A stretch of DNA of 11,656 bases from Bacteroidota bacterium (GCA_023488865.1 JAMDDG010000429.1:603-12258), one strand, 5' to 3'; numbered from the stretch's first letter, positions 1 to 6,909 are shown. Numbers and translations: made by a program. The notes: generated by a model not told the origin, from the sequence alone.

Positions 1-197
1 GTCTTCAGATCGTTGGGGAGTTCCTCTTCGCCCGGACTAAATTCACCGTCCTCCAATTCTAATACGGGATTCTCTTCCAATTCTTTTTTGATACGTTGCT
101 CCAACTGAAGCATAGGCAGCTCCAACAGCTTGATTACCTGAATCTGCTGTGGTGAAAGCTTTTGAAGCAGCCTTTGCTGGAGAGATAGATTTTGCAT
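1..197 (-). CDS. rpoN: RNA polymerase sigma-54 factor RpoN, N-terminal part (cut by window edge)
   Basis: Sigma-54 directs RNA polymerase to -24/-12 promoters and needs an AAA+ activator to open them. Only the first 65 residues lie in the window. They begin MQNLSLQQRLLQKLSPQQIQ and continue with LLELPMLQLEQRIKKELEENP, the Gln- and Leu-rich region I that contacts activators and core polymerase. An acidic stretch (ELEDGEFSPGEEE) then starts region II. The ATG at 197 is the natural family start. It lies 8 nt after the asnS stop codon on the same strand, so the two genes are probably co-transcribed. No separate promoter is visible in the gap. The core-binding domain and the RpoN box lie outside the window. 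Identification rests on region I alone but is distinctive. Confidence 0.93.
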   Translation of the reverse strand, partial: MQNLSLQQRLLQKLSPQQIQVIKLLELPMLQLEQRIKKELEENPVLELEDGEFSPGEEELPNDLK

Positions 198-205
198 TTT
201 TCAAA

Positions 206-1645
206 TTAAAACTCGCAATTTTTAGGCGTTCTGGCAAACGGAATGACGTCGCGGATATTTCCCATCCCGGTTACGAAAAGCATCAGCCTTTCGAATCCAA
301 GACCAAATCCGGCATGTGGACAGCCGCCAAAACGCCGGGTATCGAGGTACCATTCCATCTCTTCTTTCGGTATGTGCATCTCTTCCATTCTACGTTCAAG
401 CACGTCGAGCCGCTCTTCACGCTGCGATCCGCCGATAATTTCGCCGATCTGCGGGAAGAGGACATCCATGGCGGCAACCGTTTGCCCGTTGTCGTCTAAG
501 CGCATGTAAAATGCCTTTATCTCTTTGGGGTAGTTGGTGAGGATAACCGGTTTTTTGAACTCCTGCTCGACCAGGTAACGCTCGTGTTCGCTCTGAAGAT
601 CGGTGCCATATCCACCTACCGGATACTGGAATTTCCCTTTTTTGTTCGGTTTCGAATTTTTTAAGATCTCAATAGCCTCGGTATAAGTCAACCGGATAAA
701 ATCATTGTCGGCCACAAACCTTAGCTTTTCGATCAGCTCCATCGAACGTTGGTCTGCAGGTTTGTTTTTCTCTTCTTCCGCAAGCCGGTTGCTCAGGAAG
801 AGCAGATCGTCCATGCAATGATCCAACGCGTAGTTGATCAGGTATTTCAGAAATTCTTCGGCAAGGTCCATGTTGTCGACAAGGTCGCAGAAGGCCACCT
901 CCGGTTCGATCATCCAGAACTCGGCCAGGTGACGGGAGGTATTTGAATTTTCGGCGCGGAACGTAGGACCGAAAGTATAAATTTTAGATAACGCCATGGC
1001 AAAAAGTTCCCCTTCCAACTGACCGGAAACGGTCAGGTTAGCAGATTTTCCAAAGAAATCCTGGGTAAAATCAACTTTCCCCTCCTCATTCAAAGGGGCA
1101 TCGACGGCAGGAAGCGTGGTTACCCTGAACATTTCGCCTGCGCCTTCTGCGTCTGAACTGGTGATGATTGGGGTATGCACATTGAAAAATCCACGTTCGT
1201 TAAAGAAGGAATGAATGGCAAAAATCATGGCATGCCGTATCCGGAAGACGGCGCTGAAAGTGGCCGTTCTCGGACGAAGATGGGCCACTTCTCTTAAAAA
1301 TTCGAGAGAATGGCGTTTCGGCTGGATAGGATATTTGTCGGGATCGGACAGCCCGATGAGTTCAATTTTTTCGGCTTTAAGCTCAACCGATTGACCGGAA
1401 CCTGCAGAGGCGACGAGTACGCCGGTAACACCAATGGCTGCGCCGGTATTGATATTTTTGAAAATTTCTTCCCCAAAAGTTTCTACCTCGGCAACTACCT
1501 GTAGGTTGTTGATGGTAGAGCCATCATTCAAGGCAATGAAATTGACATTTTTACTTCCGCGGCGGGTACGGACCCAACCTTTGATCGTTATTTCAGCGCC
1601 AACCTGACCTGACTTTAAAATCCCTGCAATCTGATCTTTTTTCAT
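206..1645 (-). CDS. asnS: Asparaginyl-tRNA synthetase (class IIb)
   Basis: This cytoplasmic enzyme charges tRNA-Asn with asparagine using ATP. The 479-residue product has the full class IIb layout. An N-terminal OB-fold anticodon-binding domain (about residues 17-95, with IKGWVRTRRG and FIALNDGS) is followed by the catalytic domain. Motif 2 is FRAENSNTSRHLAEFWMIEPE at 229-249. Motif 3 is around 440-460, with CPHAGFGLGFERL. The SNTSRHLAEFW and CPHAGFGLGFERL forms are those of AsnRS rather than AspRS. The frame is open to an ATG at 1705, but the start at 1645 (MKKDQIAG) is preferred: it fits the family length, has a purine-rich AGGAAGGATAG upstream, and the 1705 ATG overlaps the likely -7 promoter box. 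rpoN follows 8 nt downstream, suggesting an asnS-rpoN operon. Confidence 0.97.
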   Translation of the reverse strand: MKKDQIAGILKSGQVGAEITIKGWVRTRRGSKNVNFIALNDGSTINNLQVVAEVETFGEEIFKNINTGAAIGVTGVLVASAGSGQSVELKAEKIELIGLSDPDKYPIQPKRHSLEFLREVAHLRPRTATFSAVFRIRHAMIFAIHSFFNERGFFNVHTPIITSSDAEGAGEMFRVTTLPAVDAPLNEEGKVDFTQDFFGKSANLTVSGQLEGELFAMALSKIYTFGPTFRAENSNTSRHLAEFWMIEPEVAFCDLVDNMDLAEEFLKYLINYALDHCMDDLLFLSNRLAEEEKNKPADQRSMELIEKLRFVADNDFIRLTYTEAIEILKNSKPNKKGKFQYPVGGYGTDLQSEHERYLVEQEFKKPVILTNYPKEIKAFYMRLDDNGQTVAAMDVLFPQIGEIIGGSQREERLDVLERRMEEMHIPKEEMEWYLDTRRFGGCPHAGFGLGFERLMLFVTGMGNIRDVIPFARTPKNCEF

Positions 1646-1702
1646 TTTATCTATCCTTCCTGGTGAAACAGTAGTTTTACTTGTATCAATTGATATCAGC
1701 CA

Positions 1703-1738
1703 CAAAATTACACTTTTTGCCGTCTGTTTGGCACCAAC
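1703..1738 (-). promoter_or_regulatory. Probable asnS promoter (Bacteroidota type)
   Basis: Reading the minus strand, TAATTTTG (1710 down to 1703) matches the Bacteroidota -7 consensus TAnnTTTG. A TTGG at 1737-1734 could serve as the -33 element, though its spacing of about 23 nt is longer than usual. Initiation just downstream would leave an mRNA leader of about 50 nt before the ATG at 1645. The match is by eye. Confidence 0.45.
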
Positions 1739-1758
1739 AGCACCTGTTTTAAAAAAAT

Positions 1759-1779
1759 TACACAGAGGAACTCAGAGTA
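1759..1779. repeat. Short CTCTGTG-like dispersed repeat remnant
   Basis: The stretch reads TTACACAGAGGAACTCAGAG on plus; its complement carries CTCTGAG and CTCTGTG in tandem. This resembles a low-complexity intergenic repeat seen in many bacterial genomes. Recognition is from memory and only one copy is in the window. Confidence 0.25.
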
Positions 1780-1813
1780 AAAAGAGTAAATTTATTGATA
1801 GGGCGGTTTTTAA

Positions 1814-1949
1814 TTCATTGCCGTTGGCTTCAGCCAACGGGAGAGAGGGAACAACAAACACCGGGCTTTAGCCAAACCCTCAACATTTTTGGCTAAAGCC
1901 CAGATTTATCAGCATATTCCATCCGTTGGCTAAAGCCAACGGCAATGAA
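1814..1949. repeat. REP-like composite element: three hairpins inside a 27-bp inverted repeat
   Basis: The outer arms at 1814-1840 and 1923-1949 are inverted copies matching at 26 of 27 positions. Each arm is itself a hairpin, CCGTTGGCT paired with AGCCAACGG across a 2-nt loop. Between them lies a third perfect 14-bp hairpin, 1863-1876 (GGGCTTTAGCCAAA) pairing with 1888-1901 around an 11-nt loop. The core words GGCTTTAGCC and GGCTTCAGCC are variants of one motif. This architecture is typical of REP/BIME-type elements mobilised in trans by a REP-associated tyrosine transposase. No such transposase is in the window, so the element is presumably non-autonomous. It could also act as a terminator or RNA-stabilising structure for either flanking transcript. 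Confidence 0.85.
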
Positions 1950-2020
1950 ATAGTACTATCAAATTTTAACCCGGGCATTCGTGAGCCCTCACCCATCATT
2001 TATAACTCATAACTTTCTCC

Positions 2021-2028
2021 TACCTTTG
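2021..2028 (+). promoter_or_regulatory. Probable -7 box of the 2045-2380 gene
   Basis: TACCTTTG fits the Bacteroidota TAnnTTTG element exactly. A TTTA at 1999-2002, 18 nt upstream, is a plausible -33 element. The ATG at 2045 follows 16 nt after the box, giving a very short leader. Confidence 0.5.
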
Positions 2029-2044
2029 TAAAAAACAAGAAATC

Positions 2045-2380
2045 ATGTCCATCTCAAACTGGAAGGAATTGTGTGAACATCTGGGCAATCAATTTGACAT
2101 AGATGTCGACCTGAACGGCGTGCTGTTCTTAGTCGGGATCCGCGAACGCGGTCTTACTCTCCAACCTTTTACAAAAGAAGAGAAGCTGAACCTGATCAAC
2201 TTAGGCAGTTGCACCCTTTATCTGGAGATGGGATTGACCGAAAAGACCGGCATTGACGAAGAAGGCTGGCCCATTTTTAAGCAGAAAGCGCTGGCCCCCG
2301 TTATCCCGGAAGAACGCAAACACAAGGTTTTGCAGGATTGCGCCGTACGCTACTTTCAAAAAATTTACACAAAAAGATAG
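2045..2380 (+). CDS. Small soluble protein of unknown function, conserved-looking in Bacteroidota
   Basis: The 111-residue product begins MSISNWKELCEHLGNQFDID and has no signal peptide or membrane segment. The middle is a mix of hydrophobic and charged residues (VLFLVGIRERGL, then FTKEEKLNLINLGSCTLYLEMGL), consistent with a small alpha-helical cytoplasmic protein. Two cysteines (in LGSCTLY and QDCAVRYF) are too isolated to suggest a metal site. Its length and style resemble short hypothetical proteins often seen in Bacteroidota, but I cannot assign a named family. It has its own TAnnTTTG promoter 16 nt upstream and faces the four-helix-bundle gene convergently. No ribosome-binding site stands out, which is normal for the phylum. 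That it is a real gene is supported by balanced codon use and the promoter; its function is open. Confidence 0.75.
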   Translation: MSISNWKELCEHLGNQFDIDVDLNGVLFLVGIRERGLTLQPFTKEEKLNLINLGSCTLYLEMGLTEKTGIDEEGWPIFKQKALAPVIPEERKHKVLQDCAVRYFQKIYTKR

Positions 2381-2413
2381 ATTGGCAAAGCGAGGAGAAA
2401 GGATCCTTTAAAA

Positions 2414-2443
2414 GATTTTCGATTTTGGATTTTGGATTTTGGA
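2414..2443. repeat. AT-rich repeat, left copy of a pair flanking the four-helix-bundle gene
   Basis: Positions 2414-2433 (GATTTTCGATTTTGGATTTT) are the exact reverse complement of 3101-3120. The word ATTTTGG recurs with 7-nt spacing through 2443. The pair brackets the 2493-2858 gene in inverted orientation. Confidence 0.7.
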
Positions 2444-2492
2444 ATATGGACTCCGAGAAATTCGCTCCAGTAAATAACTTCTAAGGTATAGA

Positions 2493-2858
2493 TCAATTTT
2501 TATTTGAAACTGGCTTTTTTTGTACCGTTTTTTGTGACGCAACAATGATCGCCGTTATTTCATTGACTTCTTTTTTTAGCTTTTCGATTCGAACAGGTTC
2601 AATTAAACTTGCTTCCTCTAATATTTCGAGCCAATAAGAGGTTTCGTCAGACTCTTCTTCAACAATTCTAAGTTTGTTTAAGAAATCAGCCTCTGATTTC
2701 GCCCGGCATGCGGCTCTATAATTTGCTCCCACTGAAGTTGAACATCTCATTATTTGTTTGGAAATGACCCATGTTGACATTTTCTTTGGAAGCTCATCTA
2801 CCAATTTAATAACTTGAATCCCAATTTGTTTGGTTCTGATTTTTATCTGGTTCTCCAT
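2493..2858 (-). CDS. Four helix bundle protein (23S rRNA intervening-sequence family)
   Basis: The 121-residue product matches the family of small four-helix-bundle proteins first found inside 23S rRNA intervening sequences, now known mostly as free-standing genes of unclear role. The signature is visible: RCSTSVGANYRAACRAKSEADFL in the second helix region, then KLRIVEEESDETSYWLEIL, then a final long helix (KLKKEVNEITAIIVASQKT). Length is typical for the family. The start ATG at 2858 gives MENQIKIRTKQIG. There is no signal peptide or membrane segment; family structures form oligomers, and a nucleic-acid-related role has been proposed but not settled. The gene stands alone, convergent with the 2045-2380 gene, and sits between inverted AT-rich repeats, which suits the sporadic, mobile-looking distribution of this family. 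It is not inside an rRNA gene here. Confidence 0.88.
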   Translation of the reverse strand: MENQIKIRTKQIGIQVIKLVDELPKKMSTWVISKQIMRCSTSVGANYRAACRAKSEADFLNKLRIVEEESDETSYWLEILEEASLIEPVRIEKLKKEVNEITAIIVASQKTVQKKPVSNKN

Positions 2859-2980
2859 TTCAAGGATATTAATTCAATAATATTCAATTTGCCTTTCACT
2901 CTATACAATTTAAGGCAAAAAATCCAGATTCAAAAATCACAATTAAACTTACTATATTGATCGTTGCGTTAATCCAAAAT

Positions 2981-3006
2981 CGAACCCTTCGACACGTTCA
3001 GGAACC
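2981..3006. repeat. Dispersed intergenic repeat word (CCCTTCGACACGTTCAGGAACC type)
   Basis: The GC-richer run CGAACCCTTCGACACGTTCA, followed by GGAACC, stands out from its AT-rich surroundings. It includes GAAC/GTTC and GTTC/GAAC inverted words. Close relatives of this string (CCTTCGAC-n-CTCAGG) recur between genes in many bacterial genomes, to my recollection. Only one copy is in the window. Confidence 0.35.
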
Positions 3007-3098
3007 TAATCAAAAATTCCAAATACAAATCAAACAATCCAGAGGTAACAAACCGACTAAAATATTCATATTCATTCAATCTTGTCCGCTGCGTCACT

Positions 3099-3128
3099 CG
3101 AAAATCCAAAATCGAAAATCGAAAATTT
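3099..3128. repeat. AT-rich repeat, right copy of the pair
   Basis: Positions 3101-3120 (AAAATCCAAAATCGAAAATC) are the exact reverse complement of 2414-2433, and the CGAAAAT word repeats again through 3127. The copy ends about 3 nt before the stop codon of the aldo/keto reductase, so it also forms the downstream boundary of that gene. Confidence 0.7.
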
Positions 3129-3130
3129 CA

Positions 3131-4123
3131 TCAACTTCGAAGTATCGCTTCAATCGCCTTCAGTTCTTCACTCGAAAAATAGAGATTCTTCTGCGATTGA
3201 AGATTGTCCTTCAGCTGATTAACAGAGCTTGCGCCAATCAATACCGAAGTAACCCGCGGATCCTTCAGCAGCCAGGCGATGGCCATCTGGGCGAGCGTCT
3301 GTCCGCGTTGCAGGGCAATTTCGTTCAGTTCTTTGACTTTCCCGAGCGCTGGTCCAACTTGTTCCGGTCGCAGAAAACCCCATGCCTTGGAAGCTCTTGA
3401 TCCCTCCTGGATGCCGTTCAGATAACGGTCGGTTAGCAATCCCTGGGCAAGCGGTGAAAAGGCGATGACCCCTATCCCCTCTTTCTCCACGGTATCCAAC
3501 AGTTCTTTCTCCACCCACCGTTCGAACATCGAATATTTGGGTTGGTGGATAAGGCAGGGGGTACCCAGCCGGCGCAGGATCTCAGCGGCTTCGCGGGTTT
3601 TCTCTGCCGGATAGTTAGAAATGCCGGCATAGAGCGCTTTACCCGAACGCACTGCCTGATCGAGGGCCATCATGGTCTCTTCGAGCGGGGTATCCGGATC
3701 AGGGCGATGGGAATAGAAAATGTCGACATAATCGATCCGCATCCGTTTCAGGCTCTGATCCAGGCTGGAGAGCAGGTATTTACGGGATCCCCATTCCCCG
3801 TATGGGCCGGGCCACATCAGGTAACCGGCTTTGGTTGAGATGACAAGCTCATCCCGGTAGGGTTTGAAATCCTTTTGGTAGAGCATCCCGAAATTTTCCT
3901 CGGCTGAACCCGGAGGAGGGCCATAATTGTTGGCCAGGTCAAAATGGGTGATGCCGTTGTCGAAGGCCGTTCGCAGCATACTCCTGCCCGTTTCAAAATA
4001 GTCGACACCGCCAAAATTGTGCCAGAGGCCCAGCGAAAGCACGGGCAGTTTTAACCCGCTGCGACCGCAGCGGCGGTATTCGCATTGATTGTCATAACGA
4101 TCCGAAGAGGCAAAATAGTCCAT
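3131..4123 (-). CDS. Aldo/keto reductase, YghZ (L-glyceraldehyde 3-phosphate reductase) type
   Basis: The predicted enzyme is a cytoplasmic NADPH-dependent carbonyl reductase with a TIM-barrel fold. The 330-residue product tracks E. coli YghZ closely from its start (RRCGRSGLKLP, LSLGLWHNFG, FDLANNYGPPPGSAEENFG). The catalytic tetrad is intact: Asp62, Tyr67, Lys98 (in STKAG) and His139 (in FYSHR). The cofactor end is present as VTSVLIGASSVNQLKDN. YghZ reduces L-glyceraldehyde 3-phosphate and methylglyoxal, but substrate assignment here is by similarity only. The frame stays open upstream to 4345, but the ATG at 4123 (MDYFASSDRYD) gives the family length, while the upstream extension looks like AT-rich noncoding DNA. 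It is divergent from the sugar permease across about 250 bp. Residues 1-12 are less conserved than the rest. Confidence 0.93.
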   Translation of the reverse strand: MDYFASSDRYDNQCEYRRCGRSGLKLPVLSLGLWHNFGGVDYFETGRSMLRTAFDNGITHFDLANNYGPPPGSAEENFGMLYQKDFKPYRDELVISTKAGYLMWPGPYGEWGSRKYLLSSLDQSLKRMRIDYVDIFYSHRPDPDTPLEETMMALDQAVRSGKALYAGISNYPAEKTREAAEILRRLGTPCLIHQPKYSMFERWVEKELLDTVEKEGIGVIAFSPLAQGLLTDRYLNGIQEGSRASKAWGFLRPEQVGPALGKVKELNEIALQRGQTLAQMAIAWLLKDPRVTSVLIGASSVNQLKDNLQSQKNLYFSSEELKAIEAILRS

Positions 4124-4311
4124 GGTATAGATTTGTTTGATTTGATGTAAAATTAGTAAAATTGTTCCTGCTAAATTGTAAATCCGGCTATTCATTCGTG
4201 AATAATCTTTTCTTAATTGTTCCCGTAGATAAGGAAGAACTCGCACATAAATTTTCTTGGGTGTTTGTGATATTAAAAAACATGCCCGTTTCTTGCGGTC
4301 ATAATTATTTT

Positions 4312-4319
4312 TATATTTG
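4312..4319 (+). promoter_or_regulatory. Probable -7 box of the permease-kinase operon
   Basis: TATATTTG matches the Bacteroidota TAnnTTTG consensus. A T-rich GTTT/CTTG stretch at 4288-4295 lies at about the right distance for a -33 element. Initiation a few bases downstream would fall in the adjacent palindrome, leaving a leader of about 50 nt before the ATG at 4377. Confidence 0.55.
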
Positions 4320-4340
4320 CTTGCTCGATTTTCGAGCAAG
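4320..4340. promoter_or_regulatory. Perfect 9-bp palindrome at the predicted transcription start (operator or leader hairpin)
   Basis: CTTGCTCGA (4320-4328) and TCGAGCAAG (4332-4340) are exact inverted copies around a TTT spacer. The palindrome abuts the -7 box, where a repressor dimer would block initiation. Alternatively the RNA could form a short 5' hairpin. No regulator gene is adjacent to test this. Confidence 0.55.
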
Positions 4341-4376
4341 ACCATACCAAATTAATAAACGTTAATAATTAAATCA

Positions 4377-5720
4377 ATGGAACAGAAGCAGACCAACTAC
4401 AAATTAGGGATGACTTTCATCGCTGCGATATTCTTTATCTTCGGCTTTGCAACGACCTTTATCATTACCCTCAGCGCCAAAGTAAAAGGCATCTTCGGAT
4501 TATCCGAATTTATGGCACAATTTCTGACCGGAGCTTTTTTCTTTACCTATCCTGTTCTCTCCATCCCCAGTGGATTGATCATCCGTAAAATCGGATATAA
4601 ACTGGCTGTCATCGTTGGTTTGTTGCTGATGGCACTGGGTAGTTTTCTCTTCTATCCGGCTGCAGCGATCCCAAATTTTCCACTCTTCTTAACTGCAACT
4701 TTCGTTTTGGCTGCAGGTGTTGTCTTTTTACAAACTGCAGCCAATCCTTATGCTGCAGCACTTGGTTCAGAAGAATCTGCTTCAGGCAGGCTGAATCTGG
4801 TTCAGGCATTGAACTCTATTGCAACCATGATTGCTCCATGGCTTATCTCCGTAGTTATCTTCAAAGGTACAGCGGAGATGCTGGATGCTGCCGCTTCTGC
4901 CAAAACCGTCCAGATGCCCTTCCTCTTAATGGGAACCATCGTTCTGATTATTGCGCTCGCACTATACGGCATGAAACTTCCCGAGATCGGAGGTTCTGCA
5001 CAAGGCGGAAAGAGCGTTTGGAAATATCCGCACGTTTTGCTTGGATCATTGGGTATTTTCTTTTATGTAGGTGCCGAAGTAGGTATTGCAGCCCTTCTGG
5101 TCAACTACCTCAAATCCATTGACGTATCCCTGGCAGATAATGTTGCTGCAAAATATGCCGCCATCTATTGGGGGGGTGCGATGATTGGCAGACTTTTCGG
5201 TTCGATCATGCTCTCTGATATCAAAGAAGCATCCAGAAAATACCTTTATTTTGGCATTGTGCTGGTTTTGGCAATCATTTCAGGTTCTTTCGTAACAGGT
5301 TGGGACTGGACCATCGGATCTACCTTTATGGGCATCGCATTTGCCAACTTCCTGCTGATGCAACTTGGAAAGGGGAAAGCCAGCCGTTCATTGGCTGCTT
5401 TTGCACTTGCGGCAGCAGCACTAACGCTTATCTCCTCATTCACTTCGGGATCCATTGCCCTATGGACCATTGTTTCCATCGGAATGTTTAACTCCATCAT
5501 GTTTCCCAACATCTTTACCCTTGCGGTGAAGGACCTGGATCAGGGTGAACTCTCCACTGCTTCCGGAATTATCAATACCCTTATTTGCGGTGGTGCAGTA
5601 GTTCCGCTGATCATGGGAAAAATTGCCGATGTCTCTGGATACTCCATCGCATTCATTGTTCCTGCACTATGTTACCTCTACATCTTCTTCTTTGCTGTCA
5701 AAGGGAGCAAATTGCGCTAA
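4377..5720 (+). CDS. Sugar:cation symporter, MFS FucP/GluP family
   Basis: This inner-membrane permease probably imports a hexose driven by a proton or sodium gradient. The 447-residue product has about 12 hydrophobic helices and the Major Facilitator motif A region GLIIRKIGYK (66-75) between helices 2 and 3. The family signature follows: FLQTAANPYAAALG (117-130) and RLNLVQALNSIATMIAP (138-154). E. coli FucP has Glu135 at the position of Gln119 here, and its helix-1 Asp46 aligns with a hydrophobic residue near Ile30, so the fucose-type protonation sites look absent. That argues against L-fucose and for a glucose/galactose-like or other substrate (alignment from memory). The ROK kinase 24 nt downstream supports uptake followed by phosphorylation. 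The start at 4377 is the first ATG after the promoter and gives a normal short cytoplasmic N-terminus. Confidence 0.9.
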   Translation: MEQKQTNYKLGMTFIAAIFFIFGFATTFIITLSAKVKGIFGLSEFMAQFLTGAFFFTYPVLSIPSGLIIRKIGYKLAVIVGLLLMALGSFLFYPAAAIPNFPLFLTATFVLAAGVVFLQTAANPYAAALGSEESASGRLNLVQALNSIATMIAPWLISVVIFKGTAEMLDAAASAKTVQMPFLLMGTIVLIIALALYGMKLPEIGGSAQGGKSVWKYPHVLLGSLGIFFYVGAEVGIAALLVNYLKSIDVSLADNVAAKYAAIYWGGAMIGRLFGSIMLSDIKEASRKYLYFGIVLVLAIISGSFVTGWDWTIGSTFMGIAFANFLLMQLGKGKASRSLAAFALAAAALTLISSFTSGSIALWTIVSIGMFNSIMFPNIFTLAVKDLDQGELSTASGIINTLICGGAVVPLIMGKIADVSGYSIAFIVPALCYLYIFFFAVKGSKLR

Positions 5721-5744
5721 CATTCATTTAGATAGAATTTTAGA

Positions 5745-6773
5745 ATGAGACAAGTAGCCATTGGAATTGATATTGGAGGTACCAATACAGCAATCGGGGT
5801 CATCGATCGGGAGGGGAACGTATTGTATGAAAAACAACCTCAGTTACCTACTCCCCAGAAAAGAGAAAACCCGTATGCCAAAATCGACAAGTCGGATGAG
5901 TTGTGCACCAACTACATTGCAGCACTTTCGGATGAAGTTCGGGTCGCCATCGAAACGGTCAAAAATATCAATCCTGACCTTCAGGTGATGGGTATTGGCA
6001 TCGGGGCGCCCAATGCCAACTATTACCGTGGCACCATCGAGTTTGCAGCCAACCTGCCTTTTGTCGGGGTGGTTCAATTGGCTGACCTGCTTCAGGCAAA
6101 ATTACCGGAGATTAATATCATCAAAGTCACCAACGATGCCAATGCAGCCGCCCTTGGAGAACTGATCTATGGAGGAGGCATCGGTATGCACAATTTTGTG
6201 ATGATCACGCTTGGAACCGGTCTCGGTAGCGGGATTATCGTCAATGGCGATCTTGTTTACGGACAGGATGGCTTTGCCGGTGAATTGGGCCATGTCACCA
6301 TTATCCCGGAAGGGCGTGCCTGCGGTTGTGGCGGAAAAGGCCACCTCGAAACTTATTGCTCGGCAACCGGCATCAAAAGAAGTGTGTTCGAAATGTTAGC
6401 CAAAAACAACAACAGCGAAAGTCTACTGGCCAATATCCCGTTTAACGACATGACTGCCAAAATGGTTTACGATGCCGCTGAAAAAGGAGATCCCATTGCA
6501 TTGGAAGTATTTGAATATAGCGGCGAATTGCTGGGGCGCAGTCTGGCCGACACCGTTCACTATCTTAGTCCGGAAGCGATTTTTCTCTTCGGCGGAGCGG
6601 CTGCAGCCGGCGATTATATCTTTAAACCAACCAAAGAGAGTATGGAGCGCTATCTCTTACCGGTTTACCGCAACAAGGTGCAGATTCTTCCATCTAAATT
6701 AAAAGAAGGATCAGCGGCTATAGTCGGCGCCAGTGCGTTGGTTTGGAAAGAGCTGGACAAAATTAGTTCCTGA
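5745..6773 (+). CDS. ROK-family sugar kinase, probably glucokinase
   Basis: The predicted role is ATP-dependent phosphorylation of a hexose in the cytoplasm, committing it to glycolysis. The 342-residue product starts with the phosphate-binding motif DIGGTN (9-14). The catalytic Asp131 is in TNDANAAALGE. The second glycine-rich ATP loop is TLGTGLGSG (155-163). The sugar-contacting ExGH is at 180-183. The ROK zinc motif is C193-G-C195-G-G-K-G-H200-L-E202, where the usual third cysteine is a histidine; His can also bind zinc, so activity need not be lost. An extended segment near residues 36-66 (ENPYAKIDKSDELC) precedes the first ROK helix. The gene is 24 nt after the permease on the same strand and is probably co-transcribed. 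Glucose is the likeliest substrate, but fructose, mannose or an amino sugar cannot be excluded. Confidence 0.9.
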   Translation: MRQVAIGIDIGGTNTAIGVIDREGNVLYEKQPQLPTPQKRENPYAKIDKSDELCTNYIAALSDEVRVAIETVKNINPDLQVMGIGIGAPNANYYRGTIEFAANLPFVGVVQLADLLQAKLPEINIIKVTNDANAAALGELIYGGGIGMHNFVMITLGTGLGSGIIVNGDLVYGQDGFAGELGHVTIIPEGRACGCGGKGHLETYCSATGIKRSVFEMLAKNNNSESLLANIPFNDMTAKMVYDAAEKGDPIALEVFEYSGELLGRSLADTVHYLSPEAIFLFGGAAAAGDYIFKPTKESMERYLLPVYRNKVQILPSKLKEGSAAIVGASALVWKELDKISS

Positions 6774-6795
6774 ATGGTTGAGGTAGCTCCATCCT

Positions 6796-6909
6796 GAAAT
6801 AAATAGAAATAATTAGAAATAGATTGTAATACATTGTAATTGATCGGAATAGATTGTAATAGATCGTTGCGGCAGTATCCCTTATTTCAACTTTATTTCT
6901 ATTTATTTC
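6796..6909. repeat. AT-rich inverted repeat with an internal 10-nt periodic array
   Basis: A perfect 17-bp inverted repeat, GAAATAAATAGAAATAA at 6796-6812, pairs with 6893-6909. From 6801 to 6870 the sequence falls into 10-nt units ending mostly in AAT: AAATAGAAAT, AATTAGAAAT, AGATTGTAAT, ACATTGTAAT, TGATCGGAAT, AGATTGTAAT, then AGATCG. A second partly matching arm continues to about 6937. It fills most of the 173-nt gap between the kinase and the SixA-like gene and may also carry that gene's promoter. Confidence 0.7.

Noticed and set aside
149..499. Plus-strand open frame antisense to asnS and rpoN
   Set aside because: It is explained by the well-supported genes on the opposite strand.
2957..3400. 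Plus-strand open frame of 147 codons
   Set aside because: It runs through repeats and then antisense to the reductase; its translation is low-complexity and basic with no family resemblance.
3131..4345. Longer aldo/keto reductase starting at 4345
   Set aside because: The extra residues have no counterpart in the YghZ family and cover AT-rich promoter-like DNA; the ATG at 4123 fits the family.
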